DNA of 35,667 nt from Streptomyces griseoaurantiacus. GTDB taxonomy: Bacteria; Actinomycetota; Actinomycetes; Streptomycetales; Streptomycetaceae. The DNA is taken from assembly GCA_014656015.1 (NCBI GenBank), contig BNBP01000072.1, forward strand, positions 1 to 35,667. Reading direction: 5' to 3'. Below the pieces are notes generated by a model, which worked only from the letters and a program-made list of their open reading frames with translations, searched no databases and was not told the DNA's origin. Positions within the stretch are counted from its first letter, which is position 1, and each line of letters starts with the position of its first letter. This document shows positions 17,604 to 26,839 of this stretch, piece by piece. The position numbers were made by a program, and so were the translations under genes.

Positions 17604-20228
17604 TCAGGCCTGGGGCAGCTTGTCCAGCTGGGCCCGCAGGCGGGTGATGTCCTCCTCCGCCTTGGCCAGGCGGCCGCGGATCTTGTCGACCACCGGCTCG
17701 GGGGCCTTGGCGAGGAAGGCTTCGTTGCCCAGCTTGGCCGTCGCCTGCGCCTTCTCCTTCTCGGCGCCCGCGAGGTCCTTGGCGAGCCGCTTGCGCTCGG
17801 CCGCCACGTCGATCGTCCCGGAGAGGTCGAGGGCGACCTCGGCGCCGGAGACCGGGAGCGTCGCCGTCGCGGTGAAGGACTCGCCCTGCGGGGTCAGCCG
17901 CAGGAGCTGGCGGATGGCGGCCTCGTGCGGGGCGAGGGCCGTGCCGTCGAGGGTGAGCCGGGCGGGGACCCGCTGTCCGGGCTGCAGGCCCTGGTCGGCG
18001 CGGAAGCGGCGGACCTCGGTGATGACCTGCTGGAGCGTCTCGATCTCGCGCTCGGCCGCCGCGTCCCGGAAGCCACTGTCCTCGGGCCACTGGGCGATGA
18101 CGACCGACTCGCCGCCGGTGAGGGTGGTCCAGAGCGTCTCGGTGACGAACGGGACGATCGGGTGCAGCAGGCGGAGGGTGACGTCGAGGACCTCGCCGAG
18201 GACCCGCCCGGAGACCTTCGCGGCCTCGCCGCCGGCCTGGAAGGTGGTCTTGGACAGTTCCACGTACCAGTCGAAGACCTCGTCCCAGGCGAAGTGGAAG
18301 AGGGCGTCGGAGACCTTGGCGAACTGGTAGTCCTCGTAGTGCGCGTCGACCTCGGCGACGACCGAGTTCAGGCGGGAGAGGATCCACCGGTCGGTGGAGG
18401 ACATCTCCGAGGCGTCGGGCAGCGGGCCCTGGACCGTCGCGCCGTTCATCAGCGCGAAGCGGGTGGCGTTCCAGATCTTGTTGGCGAAGTTCCGGGAGCC
18501 CTGGACCCAGTCCTCGCCGATCGGGACGTCGACGCCCGGGTTGGCGCCGCGCGCGAGGGTGAAGCGGAGCGCGTCGGAGCCGTACTTGTCCATCCAGTCC
18601 AGCGGGTTGATGACGTTGCCGAAGGACTTGGACATCTTCTTGCCGTTCTGGTCACGGACCATGCCGTGCAGGGCGATGGTACGGAACGGCGGGGCGCCGT
18701 CCATCGCGTAGAGACCGAACATCATCATCCGGGCGATCCAGAAGAACAGCAGGTCGTAGCCGGTGACCAGGACGGAGTTCGGGTAGAACTTCGCGAGCGA
18801 CCCAGTCTGCTCGGGCCAGCCGAGGGTGGAGAAGGGCCACAGGCCGGAGGAGAACCAGGTGTCCAGGACGTCGGAGTCCTGCCGCCAGCCCTCGCCGCTC
18901 GGCGGCTCCTCGTCCGGTCCGACGCAGACGACCTCGCCGTTCGGCCCGTACCAGACGGGGATGCGGTGGCCCCACCACAACTGCCGCGAGATGCACCAGT
19001 CGTGGAGGTTGTCGACCCAGTCGAAGTAGCGCTTCTCCATCTCCTGCGGGTGGATCTTGACGCGGCCGTCGCGGACCGCGTCACCGGCGGCCTTGGCGAG
19101 CGGGCCGACCTTGACCCACCACTGCATGGACAGGCGCGGCTCGATGGTGGTCCTGCAGCGCGAGCAGTGACCGACGGAGTGGACGTAGGGGCGCTTCTCG
19201 GCGACGATCCGGCCCTCGGCGCGCAGCGCGGCGACGATGGCGGAGCGGGCCTCGAGCCGGTCCAGGCCCTGGAAGGGGCCGTGGGCGGTGATGACGGCGT
19301 GCTCGTCCATCACGGTGAGGGACGGCAGGTCGTGGCGCCGGCCGATCTCGAAGTCGTTCGGGTCGTGGGCCGGGGTCACCTTGACGGCGCCGGTGCCGAA
19401 CTCCGGGTCGACGTGCTCGTCGGCGACGACCGGGATGGAGCGGTCGGTCAGCGGCAGCTTGATCCGCTTGCCGACGAGGTGCTTGTAGCGCTCGTCCTCG
19501 GGGTGGACGGCGACGGCGGTGTCGCCGAGCATCGTCTCCGCGCGGGTGGTGGCGACGACGATCGTCTCCTCCCCCTCCCCGTACTTCATGGAGACCAGCT
19601 CGCCGTCGTCGTCCTGGTAGTCGACCTCGATGTCGGAGATCGCGGTCAGGCAGCGCGGGCACCAGTTGATGATGCGTTCGGCGCGGTAGATCAGCTCGTC
19701 GTCGTAGAGCCGCTTGAAGATCGTCTGGACGGCCTGGGACAGGCCCTCGTCCATGGTGAAGCGCTCACGGGACCAGGCGACGCCGTCGCCGAGGCGGCGC
19801 ATCTGGCCGCTGATCTGGCCGCCGGACTCGGCCTTCCACTGCCAGACCCGCTCGACGAAGGCCTCACGGCCCAGGTCGTGGCGGGACTTGCCCTCCTTGG
19901 CGAGCTCGCGCTCGACCACGTTCTGCGTGGCGATGCCGGCGTGGTCCATGCCCGGCTGCCACAGCGTCTCGTAGCCCTGCATGCGCTTGCGGCGCGTGAG
20001 GGCGTCGATGAGCGTGTGCTCGAAGGCGTGGCCCAGGTGCAGGCTGCCGGTGACGTTCGGCGGGGGGATGACGACGGTGTACGGCGGCTTCTCGCTCGTG
20101 GCGTCGGCCTCGAAGTAACCCCTCTCGACCCAGCGCTCGTACAGCTTCCCCTCTACCTCGGCCGGCGCGTACTGGGTCGGCAGTTCGGTGCTGGGCGCTG
20201 TGGGCTGCTGCTGAGCGTTCTCGGTCAC
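17604..20228 (-). CDS. valS: Valyl-tRNA synthetase
   Basis: 874 residues, full length. Class I signatures are HLGH at 64-67 (PPPNVTGSLHLGHAF) and KMSKS at 531-535. The editing domain lies between them with TTRAETMLGDTAVAVHP, and zinc-type Cys pairs occur in NWCPRCL and GHCSRCR. The C-terminus is the coiled-coil arm with KRLAKDLAGAEKEKAQATAKL, ending LDKLPQA. GTG at 20228 gives MTENAQQQPT. It charges tRNA-Val in the cytoplasm. The 136-bp gap to the divergent gene at 20365 contains no T-box (no long leader, no T-box core seen). It is followed by its own terminator. Confidence 0.97.
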   Translation of the reverse strand: MTENAQQQPTAPSTELPTQYAPAEVEGKLYERWVERGYFEADATSEKPPYTVVIPPPNVTGSLHLGHAFEHTLIDALTRRKRMQGYETLWQPGMDHAGIATQNVVERELAKEGKSRHDLGREAFVERVWQWKAESGGQISGQMRRLGDGVAWSRERFTMDEGLSQAVQTIFKRLYDDELIYRAERIINWCPRCLTAISDIEVDYQDDDGELVSMKYGEGEETIVVATTRAETMLGDTAVAVHPEDERYKHLVGKRIKLPLTDRSIPVVADEHVDPEFGTGAVKVTPAHDPNDFEIGRRHDLPSLTVMDEHAVITAHGPFQGLDRLEARSAIVAALRAEGRIVAEKRPYVHSVGHCSRCRTTIEPRLSMQWWVKVGPLAKAAGDAVRDGRVKIHPQEMEKRYFDWVDNLHDWCISRQLWWGHRIPVWYGPNGEVVCVGPDEEPPSGEGWRQDSDVLDTWFSSGLWPFSTLGWPEQTGSLAKFYPNSVLVTGYDLLFFWIARMMMFGLYAMDGAPPFRTIALHGMVRDQNGKKMSKSFGNVINPLDWMDKYGSDALRFTLARGANPGVDVPIGEDWVQGSRNFANKIWNATRFALMNGATVQGPLPDASEMSSTDRWILSRLNSVVAEVDAHYEDYQFAKVSDALFHFAWDEVFDWYVELSKTTFQAGGEAAKVSGRVLGEVLDVTLRLLHPIVPFVTETLWTTLTGGESVVIAQWPEDSGFRDAAAEREIETLQQVITEVRRFRADQGLQPGQRVPARLTLDGTALAPHEAAIRQLLRLTPQGESFTATATLPVSGAEVALDLSGTIDVAAERKRLAKDLAGAEKEKAQATAKLGNEAFLAKAPEPVVDKIRGRLAKAEEDITRLRAQLDKLPQA

Positions 20229-20253
20229 GCGCTCAGTTTAGGGGTGCCACCGC

Positions 20254-20269
20254 CGCGTTCCGAAACGCG
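20254..20269. promoter_or_regulatory. Palindrome in the valS / membrane-protein divergent promoter region
   Basis: CGCGTT-CCGA-AACGCG is a 6-bp inverted repeat about 25-40 bp upstream of the valS start. It could be a small operator or chance. No clear -35/-10 pair was identified with it. Confidence 0.3.
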
Positions 20270-20364
20270 TTTGTTCTGTAACGGTGCGGACTCCGCCGTG
20301 CCTCCGGCGGGCCGCTTCCGCCAGGATGACAGGGCCACACAGGAAATCGAGGGGGAACCCAGAG

Positions 20365-21360
20365 ATGAGCCACAACCAGCCGGGCCCGTACGGCGGGCAG
20401 CCGCAGCAGCCCGGGCCGTACGGTCAGCCGGGACCCTACGGTCAGCCGCCGCAGGCCCCGCAGCCCGGCTACGGGCAGCAGCCCCAGGCGCCCCAGTCCC
20501 CGCCCCAGCCCGGTTACGGCTACCCGCAGGCGCCGCAGGCCCCGCAGGGCGTGCCGCAGCAGCAGCCGAACCCCTACGGCCAGCAGCAGGCTCCGCAGCA
20601 GCCGGGGTACGGGCAGCAGGGGTACGGCCAGCAGGGTTACGGTCAGCAGCAGTACCCGCCGCAGCCGCCGGCGCCGGCCGGCGGCAAGAAGCGGACGGGG
20701 CTGATCGTCGGCGCGGTGGCCGTGGTCGCCGCGATCGCGGTCGGCGCGTACGTCCTCGCCAACGGGGACGACGGCGGCAGCGGTGGCGGCGGTGCCTCGG
20801 TCGCCGACGACGGCGCGCACAAGCTGGTGGCGCCGGCCAAGGTCGGCGACTACGCCAAGGCGGACGGTCTGAACACCGACAGCGACGGGGGCCCGACCGG
20901 TACCGGCGACCCGGAGAAGCTGAAGACGATCGGCATCCGCAACGGCCATGTGGTCAAGGCCACGTACACCGCCGGTCCGGGCACCAGCGGCAAGATCATG
21001 TCGTTCAACGGCGCCTACGGGGACATCAAGGACCCGGAGGCCACGATCGACGCGGGCTTCGACAACGCCCACAAGTCCTCGAGCACGGGCGACGACAAGG
21101 AGAAGGTCTCCTGGAAGGGCAGCCCGGTCTCCGTCAAGCCGAGCGGCCTGGACGGTGCCCTGATGAAGTGTCAGACGGCGCACATCACGGAGGGCGCGCA
21201 GAGCCTGGACATGCCGATCTGTGTGTGGGCCGACCACAGCACCTACGGCGTGGTCAACGGTTTCGACCTGACCTCCTCCAAGACGGGGAAGGGCATCGGG
21301 CAGGACGAGATCTCCGCGTTCGGCGTCGATCTGCGCGACAAGGCACGCGTCAAGGCCTGA
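20365..21360 (+). CDS. Pro/Gln/Gly/Tyr-rich single-pass membrane protein with extracellular domain
   Basis: 331 residues. Residues 1-107 are a low-complexity cytoplasmic region of repeats such as QPGPYG, QPGYG and QQGYG. A Lys/Lys/Arg stop leads to one membrane helix at 112-132 (LIVGAVAVVAAIAVGAYVL). The extracellular part (133-331) begins with a Gly/Ser linker, then an alpha/beta domain with two Cys in LMKCQTAH and MPICVWADHSTYG, which may form a disulfide. The CxWADxxTxGxV pattern recurs in Streptomyces secreted proteins. ATG at 20365 follows GAGGGGGAA. The same gene type lies between valS and clpX in other Streptomyces as far as I recall. It converges on clpX across a strong shared terminator. 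Function unknown. Confidence 0.85.
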   Translation: MSHNQPGPYGGQPQQPGPYGQPGPYGQPPQAPQPGYGQQPQAPQSPPQPGYGYPQAPQAPQGVPQQQPNPYGQQQAPQQPGYGQQGYGQQGYGQQQYPPQPPAPAGGKKRTGLIVGAVAVVAAIAVGAYVLANGDDGGSGGGGASVADDGAHKLVAPAKVGDYAKADGLNTDSDGGPTGTGDPEKLKTIGIRNGHVVKATYTAGPGTSGKIMSFNGAYGDIKDPEATIDAGFDNAHKSSSTGDDKEKVSWKGSPVSVKPSGLDGALMKCQTAHITEGAQSLDMPICVWADHSTYGVVNGFDLTSSKTGKGIGQDEISAFGVDLRDKARVKA

Positions 21361-21390
21361 CGCGCGGCAGGGCCTGACGGAGGCGCGGTA

Positions 21391-21434
21391 CGCGAAAGGG
21401 GCGCCCGGCGGATTCGCCGGGCGCCCCTTTCGCG
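21391..21434. terminator. Bidirectional terminator, 20-bp perfect stem
   Basis: Bases 21391-21410 and 21415-21434 are perfect reverse complements around a GATT tetraloop; the stem extends by an A-T, a G-U and a G-C pair outward. It lies between two convergent genes, with AAA/TTT inside the stem. This is the strongest hairpin in the window. Confidence 0.93.
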
Positions 21435-21464
21435 TGCGCTGCGCACTGCTCAACGGGGGTGCGG

Positions 21465-22751
<1,287 letters not shown>

Positions 22752-22873
22752 GGTGTGCTTCCCCTTCGCCTGGGAGCCGCCTGGACGTCAACGTCCAGCG
22801 ACTCCTGGTGCTGCCTTATGTCCGACGGTACCTTGCCGCGGCCCCCGTTCGGGCCCCCCTTGGCACGGTTCAC

Positions 22874-22894
22874 TTTGACGTGCAGCGTGTCAAA
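22874..22894 (-). promoter_or_regulatory. TTTGAC-N9-GTCAAA inverted repeat upstream of clpX
   Basis: A 6-bp inverted repeat in the clpP2-clpX gap. On the minus strand its right arm supplies a consensus-like -35 (TTGACA, 22888-22893), but no good -10 follows at 17-18 bp. It is either a clpX promoter element overlapped by an operator, or coincidental. Confidence 0.35.
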
Positions 22895-22941
22895 CCGAAC
22901 CAAGGGGCGGCGAACTCTACAGCTCCGATGGAGGTCCGGGT

Positions 22942-23649
22942 TCAGCGGACCGAGTCGTTGTTCATCTTCCGGGTGGAGATGATCTGGTCGATCAGGCCGT
23001 AGGAGAGGGCCTCCTCGGCCGTGAGGATCTTGTCGCGCTCGATGTCCTCGCGGATCTTCTCGATCGGCGTGGTCGAGTGCTTGGCCAGCAGGTCCTCGAG
23101 CTGGGCGCGCATCCGGAGGATCTCGTTGGCGGCGATCTCGAGGTCCGAGACCTGACCGCGGCCGGTCTCGCTGTAGGGCTGGTGGATCAGCACGCGGGCG
23201 TTCGGCAGCGCCATCCGCTTGCCGGGGGTTCCGGCGGCCAGCAGGATGGCGGCGGCCGAGGCGGCCTGGCCCATGCAGACCGTCTGGATGTCCGGCTTCA
23301 CGAACTGCATCGTGTCGTAGATGGCCGTGAGGGCGGTGAAGGAGCCGCCGGGGCTGTTGATGTAGACCGAGATGTCCCGGTCGGGGTCCATCGACTCCAG
23401 GCACAGCAGCTGCGCCATGACGTCGTTGGCGGAGGCGTCGTCGATCTGCACGCCGAGGAAGATCACGCGCTCCTCGAACAGCTTCGCGTACGGGTCGTAC
23501 TCGCGCACGCCCTGGGAGGTGCGCTCGACGAAGCGGGGGATGACGTAACGGGACTCGGCGCGGGGGCCGGTGTACTCGGCCTGAGCGACCTGCGGGGCCT
23601 GGGTGGCCTGCAGGCGGTCGTAGATGCCGCGGCCGGGGAAGTCGTTCAC
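22942..23649 (-). CDS. clpP2: ClpP2, Clp protease proteolytic subunit
   Basis: 235 residues. Catalytic Ser131 is in MGQAASAAA, His156 in VLIHQPYS, and an acidic triad residue lies in EDIERDK near 202-206. INSPGGSFTALTAIYD is the oxyanion and substrate-loop region. An N-terminal segment of about 45 residues is longer than in ClpP1 and probably includes a propeptide. GTG at 23649 follows AGGAGA. The gene is 104 bp downstream of clpP1, forming the clpP1P2 operon. Family knowledge: actinobacterial ClpP1 and ClpP2 form a mixed tetradecamer. Confidence 0.97.
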   Translation of the reverse strand: MNDFPGRGIYDRLQATQAPQVAQAEYTGPRAESRYVIPRFVERTSQGVREYDPYAKLFEERVIFLGVQIDDASANDVMAQLLCLESMDPDRDISVYINSPGGSFTALTAIYDTMQFVKPDIQTVCMGQAASAAAILLAAGTPGKRMALPNARVLIHQPYSETGRGQVSDLEIAANEILRMRAQLEDLLAKHSTTPIEKIREDIERDKILTAEEALSYGLIDQIISTRKMNNDSVR

Positions 23650-23753
23650 GGGTTGTCTCCTGGGGCCTGAGAAGGGCTGTGGCGGTCGGCTGGGGCGGTG
23701 ACGCGAGGGGCTCCGTCGCGCTCACGCACGGCGTGCGCGCGGACGGGGCCGTT

Positions 23754-24374
23754 TCACGCCGCTCCGGTGCCTCCGCCGCCCGGCAAGCTGGCTGCGTGGG
23801 TGATGACGTCGTCGATGAGGCCGTACTCCTTGGCCTCGTACGCGTCGAACCAGCGGTCGCGGTCCGAGTCGCGGGTGATCTGCTCCACCGTCTGGCCGGT
23901 GTGGTGCGAGGTGAGCTCGGCCATGCGCTTCTTGGTGTGCAGCAGCCGCTCGGCGTGGATCTTGATGTCCGAGGCCGAGCCGGCCAGACCGGCGGAGGGC
24001 TGGTGGATCAGGATCTCCGCGTTCGGCAGGGCGAAGCGCTTGCCCGGCGTACCCGCGCTGAGCAGGAACTGACCCATCGAGGCCGCGAGGCCCATGGCGA
24101 TGGTGACCACGTCGTTCTTGATGAACTGCATGGTGTCGTAGATCGCCATGCCGGCCGTGATCGAGCCGCCGGGGCTGTTGATGTACAGGTTGATGTCCTT
24201 CTCCGGGTCGGCGGCGAGGAGCAGCAACTGTGCGGTGATCTTGTTGGCAATGTCGTCGTCGACCGGCTGGCCGAGGAAGATGATCCGCTCGCCGAGCAGC
24301 CGGTTGTAGACCTGGTCACCGAGGCCACCACCGATGGAGGGCTCGCCGGCGGCGGAGGGCATCAGATTCGTCAC
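23754..24374 (-). CDS. clpP1: ClpP1, Clp protease proteolytic subunit
   Basis: 206 residues. Catalytic Ser99 (GLAASMGQF) and His124 (ILIHQPSAG) have the usual 25-residue spacing, with the acidic residue in RDSDRDRW. INSPGGSITAGMAIYD is conserved. GTG at 24374 is preceded by AGGTGGA; the ATG at 24362 (MPSAAGEP) is an alternative start. The frame stays open upstream to 24725 but that part has no ClpP similarity and crosses the promoter. The 5' leader is about 100 nt if the -10 at 24482-24487 is right. It lies upstream of clpP2 and is probably activated by ClgR (site at 24526-24539). Confidence 0.97.
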   Translation of the reverse strand: MTNLMPSAAGEPSIGGGLGDQVYNRLLGERIIFLGQPVDDDIANKITAQLLLLAADPEKDINLYINSPGGSITAGMAIYDTMQFIKNDVVTIAMGLAASMGQFLLSAGTPGKRFALPNAEILIHQPSAGLAGSASDIKIHAERLLHTKKRMAELTSHHTGQTVEQITRDSDRDRWFDAYEAKEYGLIDDVITHAASLPGGGGTGAA

Positions 24375-24481
24375 GTATCCACCTGCTCGTCTTACGACGG
24401 CGCCGGGCCGTCTCACGTGTTCTGCCGGGGCACGGGGCCGTCCGGCCGTATTCGGGGACTCCCCTGCCCTCGTACTCATGG

Positions 24482-24487
24482 ACCCTA
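24482..24487 (-). promoter_or_regulatory. Probable -10 element of the clpP1P2 promoter
   Basis: On the minus strand TAGGGT lies about 110 bp upstream of the clpP1 start. The expected -35 region (24505-24511) reads ATTCCC/GATTCC and is poor, as expected when an activator is needed. The ClgR-like site is centred about 57 bp upstream of the predicted transcription start. Confidence 0.5.
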
Positions 24488-24525
24488 ACGCGCGGGTCCC
24501 TCCGGGGAATCCCGCGTAAGGGGGT

Positions 24526-24539
24526 GTTCGCTGTGAGCG
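24526..24539. promoter_or_regulatory. ClgR operator upstream of clpP1P2
   Basis: GTTCGC-TGTGA-GCG matches the Streptomyces ClgR box GTTCGC-N5-GCG as I recall it. The inner core read on the other strand, CGCTCACAGCG, fits the actinobacterial core CGCYNANRGCG at every position. ClgR is an HTH-type activator of clp genes and is itself a Clp substrate, which would give feedback. Confidence 0.75.
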
Positions 24540-24615
24540 CATGCGCTCCGCCGGGGAGGCGGATTTTGCGGTGGGCCCACGGCAGGGACGGCCCCGGCGG
24601 TGCGGGCCCCGCCAC

Positions 24616-24650
24616 GGGGCTCCGCCCCTGGCCCCGGGTGCTTCGGGGCC
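24616..24650. repeat. REP-like pair of GC hairpins
   Basis: GGGGC-TCC-GCCCC (24616-24628) is followed directly by GGCCCC...GGGGCC (24630-24650). Such ggggctccgcccc elements are scattered in Streptomyces intergenic regions. It lies in the 424-bp tig-clpP1 gap together with the tig terminator and the clpP1 promoter. Confidence 0.6.
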
Positions 24651-24742
24651 GCGCCCTCCAGGGACGCGGGGAACCGCGCGAGGAGCCCCGCCGGCCCGCG
24701 GCCGCACAGGTACGGGACCACCCACGGCGCTCCCCCGGAACG

Positions 24743-24778
24743 GGAACGGGCCCCGCGCTCGCGCGTGGGGCCCGTTCC
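24743..24778 (-). terminator. Trigger factor gene terminator
   Basis: A 16-bp stem with one G-U pair (24743-24758 with 24763-24778) and a TCGC tetraloop, starting about 20 bp after the tig stop. It separates tig from the clpP1P2 promoter. Confidence 0.88.
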
Positions 24779-24798
24779 GGACGTACGGAGGGAGGAGG

Positions 24799-26199
24799 TC
24801 AGGACTCCTTGGAGTCCGCGGCCTTCTCGCCGCCGTCGGCGGCGGCCTCGACGGCCTCGGCGCCCTCGGCGGCCTCGTCGTCGTCCTCGTCGTCGCTCAG
24901 GTCGACGACCTCACCGTTGGTGTCCTTGACCGTCGCCGCCTCGACGACGACCGCCAGGGCCTTGCCGCGGGCGACCTCGCCGACCAGCATCGGGACCTGG
25001 CCGCCCTCGACGACCGCCTGGGCGAACTGGTCGGGGGACATGCCGGAGCCGGCCGCCCGCCGCACCAGGTGCTCGGTGAGCTCCTCCTGGTTGACGTTGA
25101 GCTTCTCCTTGTTGACCAGCTCGTCGAGGACGAACTGGGTCTTGATGCCCTTGACCGCGGCCTCGCGGGTCTCGGTCTCGAACTCCTCGGCGGTCTTCTC
25201 CTGGAGCTCCAGGTACTTGTCGAGGGTGAGGCCCATCTGGCCGAGCTGGTGGTGCTCCAGGTTGTGCTTGCGGGTGTTGATCTCGTCCTCGAGCAGCTTC
25301 TCGGGGACGGGCACCTCGACGAGCTCCAGGAGCTTGTCGAGCACGCGCTCCTGGGCCTGGGTGGCCTGGTCGTACTCCTTCATGTTCACCAGGCGCTTGC
25401 GGCTGTCGGCGCGCAGCTCCTCCAGCGTGTCGAACTCGGAGGCGAGCTGGGCGAACTCGTCGTCCAGCTCCGGCAGCTCGCGCGCGGCGACCTGGGACAC
25501 CTTGACGGTGACCTCGGCCTCCTTGCCGGCCGCCGAGCCGCCCTTGAGCTCGGAGGTGAAGGTGGCCTCCTCGCCGGCGGACTTGCCCTTCACGGCCTCG
25601 TCGATGCCGTCGAGCAGCTCGCCCGAGCCGATGGTGTAGGAGACGTCCTTGGCGACGCCGTCCTCGAGGACCTCGCCGTCGACCTTGGCCTCGAGGTCCA
25701 GGGTGACGACGTCACCCTCCTCGGCGGCGCGCTCGACCGGGGAGGTGGAGGCGAAGCGCTCGCGCAGCTCCTCCACCGCCTTGTCGACGTCCTCGTCGGC
25801 GACCTCGATGGCGTCCACCTCGACCTCGATGCCGGAGTAGTCCGGGATCTCGAGGGCCGGGCGGATGTCCACCTCGGCGGTGAAGGACAGCAGCTCGTTG
25901 TCCTTGAGCTCCTTGATGTCCACCTCGGGCTGGCCCAGCGGGTTCAGCTCGGCCTCGTTGACGGCGTCGGTGTAGAACTTGGGAAGCGCGTCGTTGACGG
26001 CCTCCTCCAGGACCGCACCGCGGCCGAACCGCTGGTCGATGACCCGGGCGGGGATCTTGCCCTTGCGGAAGCCCTTCACCGTGACCTGCTGGTTGATCTT
26101 CTTGTACGCCGCGTCGAGGCTGTCCTTGAGCTCCTCGAAGGGCACCTCAACAGTGAGCCGAACCCGGGTCGGGTTCAGGGTCTCCACGGCGCTCTTCAC
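24799..26199 (-). CDS. tig: Trigger factor, ribosome-associated chaperone and peptidyl-prolyl isomerase
   Basis: 466 residues. The N-terminal ribosome-binding domain contains the GFRKGKIP signature at 43-50. A FKBP-type PPIase domain spans about 150-240 with EEGDVVTLDLEAKVDG and YTIGSGELLDGIDEAVKGK. A long helical C-terminal domain follows and ends in an acidic, Ala-rich tail of about 35 residues (DDEDDDEAAEGAEAVEAA), longer than in E. coli. GTG at 26199 follows AAGGAGA. It binds nascent chains at the ribosomal exit. In this window it is grouped with clpP1P2 and clpX in the same orientation, as in many bacteria. A candidate promoter is at 26362-26391. Confidence 0.97.
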   Translation of the reverse strand: MKSAVETLNPTRVRLTVEVPFEELKDSLDAAYKKINQQVTVKGFRKGKIPARVIDQRFGRGAVLEEAVNDALPKFYTDAVNEAELNPLGQPEVDIKELKDNELLSFTAEVDIRPALEIPDYSGIEVEVDAIEVADEDVDKAVEELRERFASTSPVERAAEEGDVVTLDLEAKVDGEVLEDGVAKDVSYTIGSGELLDGIDEAVKGKSAGEEATFTSELKGGSAAGKEAEVTVKVSQVAARELPELDDEFAQLASEFDTLEELRADSRKRLVNMKEYDQATQAQERVLDKLLELVEVPVPEKLLEDEINTRKHNLEHHQLGQMGLTLDKYLELQEKTAEEFETETREAAVKGIKTQFVLDELVNKEKLNVNQEELTEHLVRRAAGSGMSPDQFAQAVVEGGQVPMLVGEVARGKALAVVVEAATVKDTNGEVVDLSDDEDDDEAAEGAEAVEAAADGGEKAADSKES

Positions 26200-26361
26200 G
26201 GTTCGGTCTCCTTGTGGCTGACTTCTTCGGGTTCTGCTGTACACGCCTGCCGGAGATTCGGAAACGACCGGGCAGGGCCTCAGCGGATTTGCGCCCTTGA
26301 GACAGCCGAGCCGTCCGTCCGGTGAGACGTGACTGTGCGGACACACGGGCGCGCAGCTTGC

Positions 26362-26391
26362 ATAGTAACCGCAGGCTGCGCACGCCCCCAA
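26362..26391 (-). promoter_or_regulatory. Candidate tig promoter with flanking inverted repeat
   Basis: On the minus strand TTGGGG (26386-26391) and TACTAT (26362-26367) are 18 bp apart. The -10 lies between GCGCAGC (26351-26357) and GCTGCGC (26375-26381), a 7-bp inverted repeat that could bind a repressor. The predicted leader is about 155 nt. Confidence 0.5.
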
Positions 26392-26431
26392 AGGCGATCT
26401 TGCCGGAGAGGTGACGGGCGGGCCGGGCCGG

Positions 26432-26508
26432 TGGTCGGGGTGGCGGGATTTGAACCCACGGCCTTCCGCTCCCAAAGCGGACGCGCTACCAAGCTGCGCC
26501 ACACCCCG
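26432..26508 (-). tRNA. tRNA-Pro, anticodon TGG
   Basis: 77 nt including an encoded CCA. The acceptor stem CGGGGTG pairs with CACCCCG. The D arm, the anticodon stem-loop CCGCT-TTGGGAG-CGG and the GGTTCAAATCC T arm are all intact. The anticodon is TGG, reading CCA and CCN by wobble. The minus-strand upstream region has a possible -10 TACCCT at 26524-26529. Confidence 0.95.
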
Positions 26509-26611
26509 TCTGGTGCGACACGTAGGGTACATGCCCGGGCGCGGTGCGCCGACCGCATTGTCCGCCGGGCCTCGCGGGGCCCTTCCGAGGGGCGCGCGGA
26601 GGCGTACGGGT

Positions 26612-26641
26612 TGGCCTAGTCGGTGGGCCACCCGCTACGAT
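26612..26641 (+). promoter_or_regulatory. Candidate promoter of tRNA-Gly
   Basis: TGGCCT (26612-26617) and TACGAT (26636-26641) with an 18-bp spacer, about 40 bp upstream of the mature tRNA end. Confidence 0.4.
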
Positions 26642-26680
26642 GCGTGCGGTGCCGCGGTCACTGACCTGCGACCCGGCTGT

Positions 26681-26754
26681 GCGGGCGTAGCTCAATGGTA
26701 GAGCCCTAGTCTTCCAAACTAGCTACGCGGGTTCGATTCCCGTCGCCCGCTCCA
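26681..26754 (+). tRNA. tRNA-Gly, anticodon TCC
   Basis: 74 nt including an encoded CCA. The acceptor GCGGGCG pairs with CGCCCGC, the anticodon loop is CTTCCAA within stem CTAGT/ACTAG, and the T arm carries GGTTCGATTCC. All four stems are intact. It is transcribed away from tRNA-Pro. No duplicated 3' end was seen in the window, so there is no sign of an integrated element here. Confidence 0.95.
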
Positions 26755-26839
26755 GTGCGGCCCTCGGTCCGGTTCCGTATCCCTTCGGGGTGCGGGGCGG
26801 GGCCGGGGGCCGTCGTCGTGCGTGGGGGCCGGCGCGGGG

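Noticed and set aside
20229..20364. T-box leader for valS
   Set aside because: The leader is too short and has no T-box core sequence or specifier-loop structure.
17175..21377. Plus-strand open frame of 1400 codons opposite folC and valS
   Set aside because: Same antisense GC effect; valS, folC and the Pro-rich membrane protein explain the region.
26681..26754. tRNA-Gly as an integration site of a mobile element
   Set aside because: No integrase, no excisionase and no second copy of the tRNA 3' end were seen within the window.
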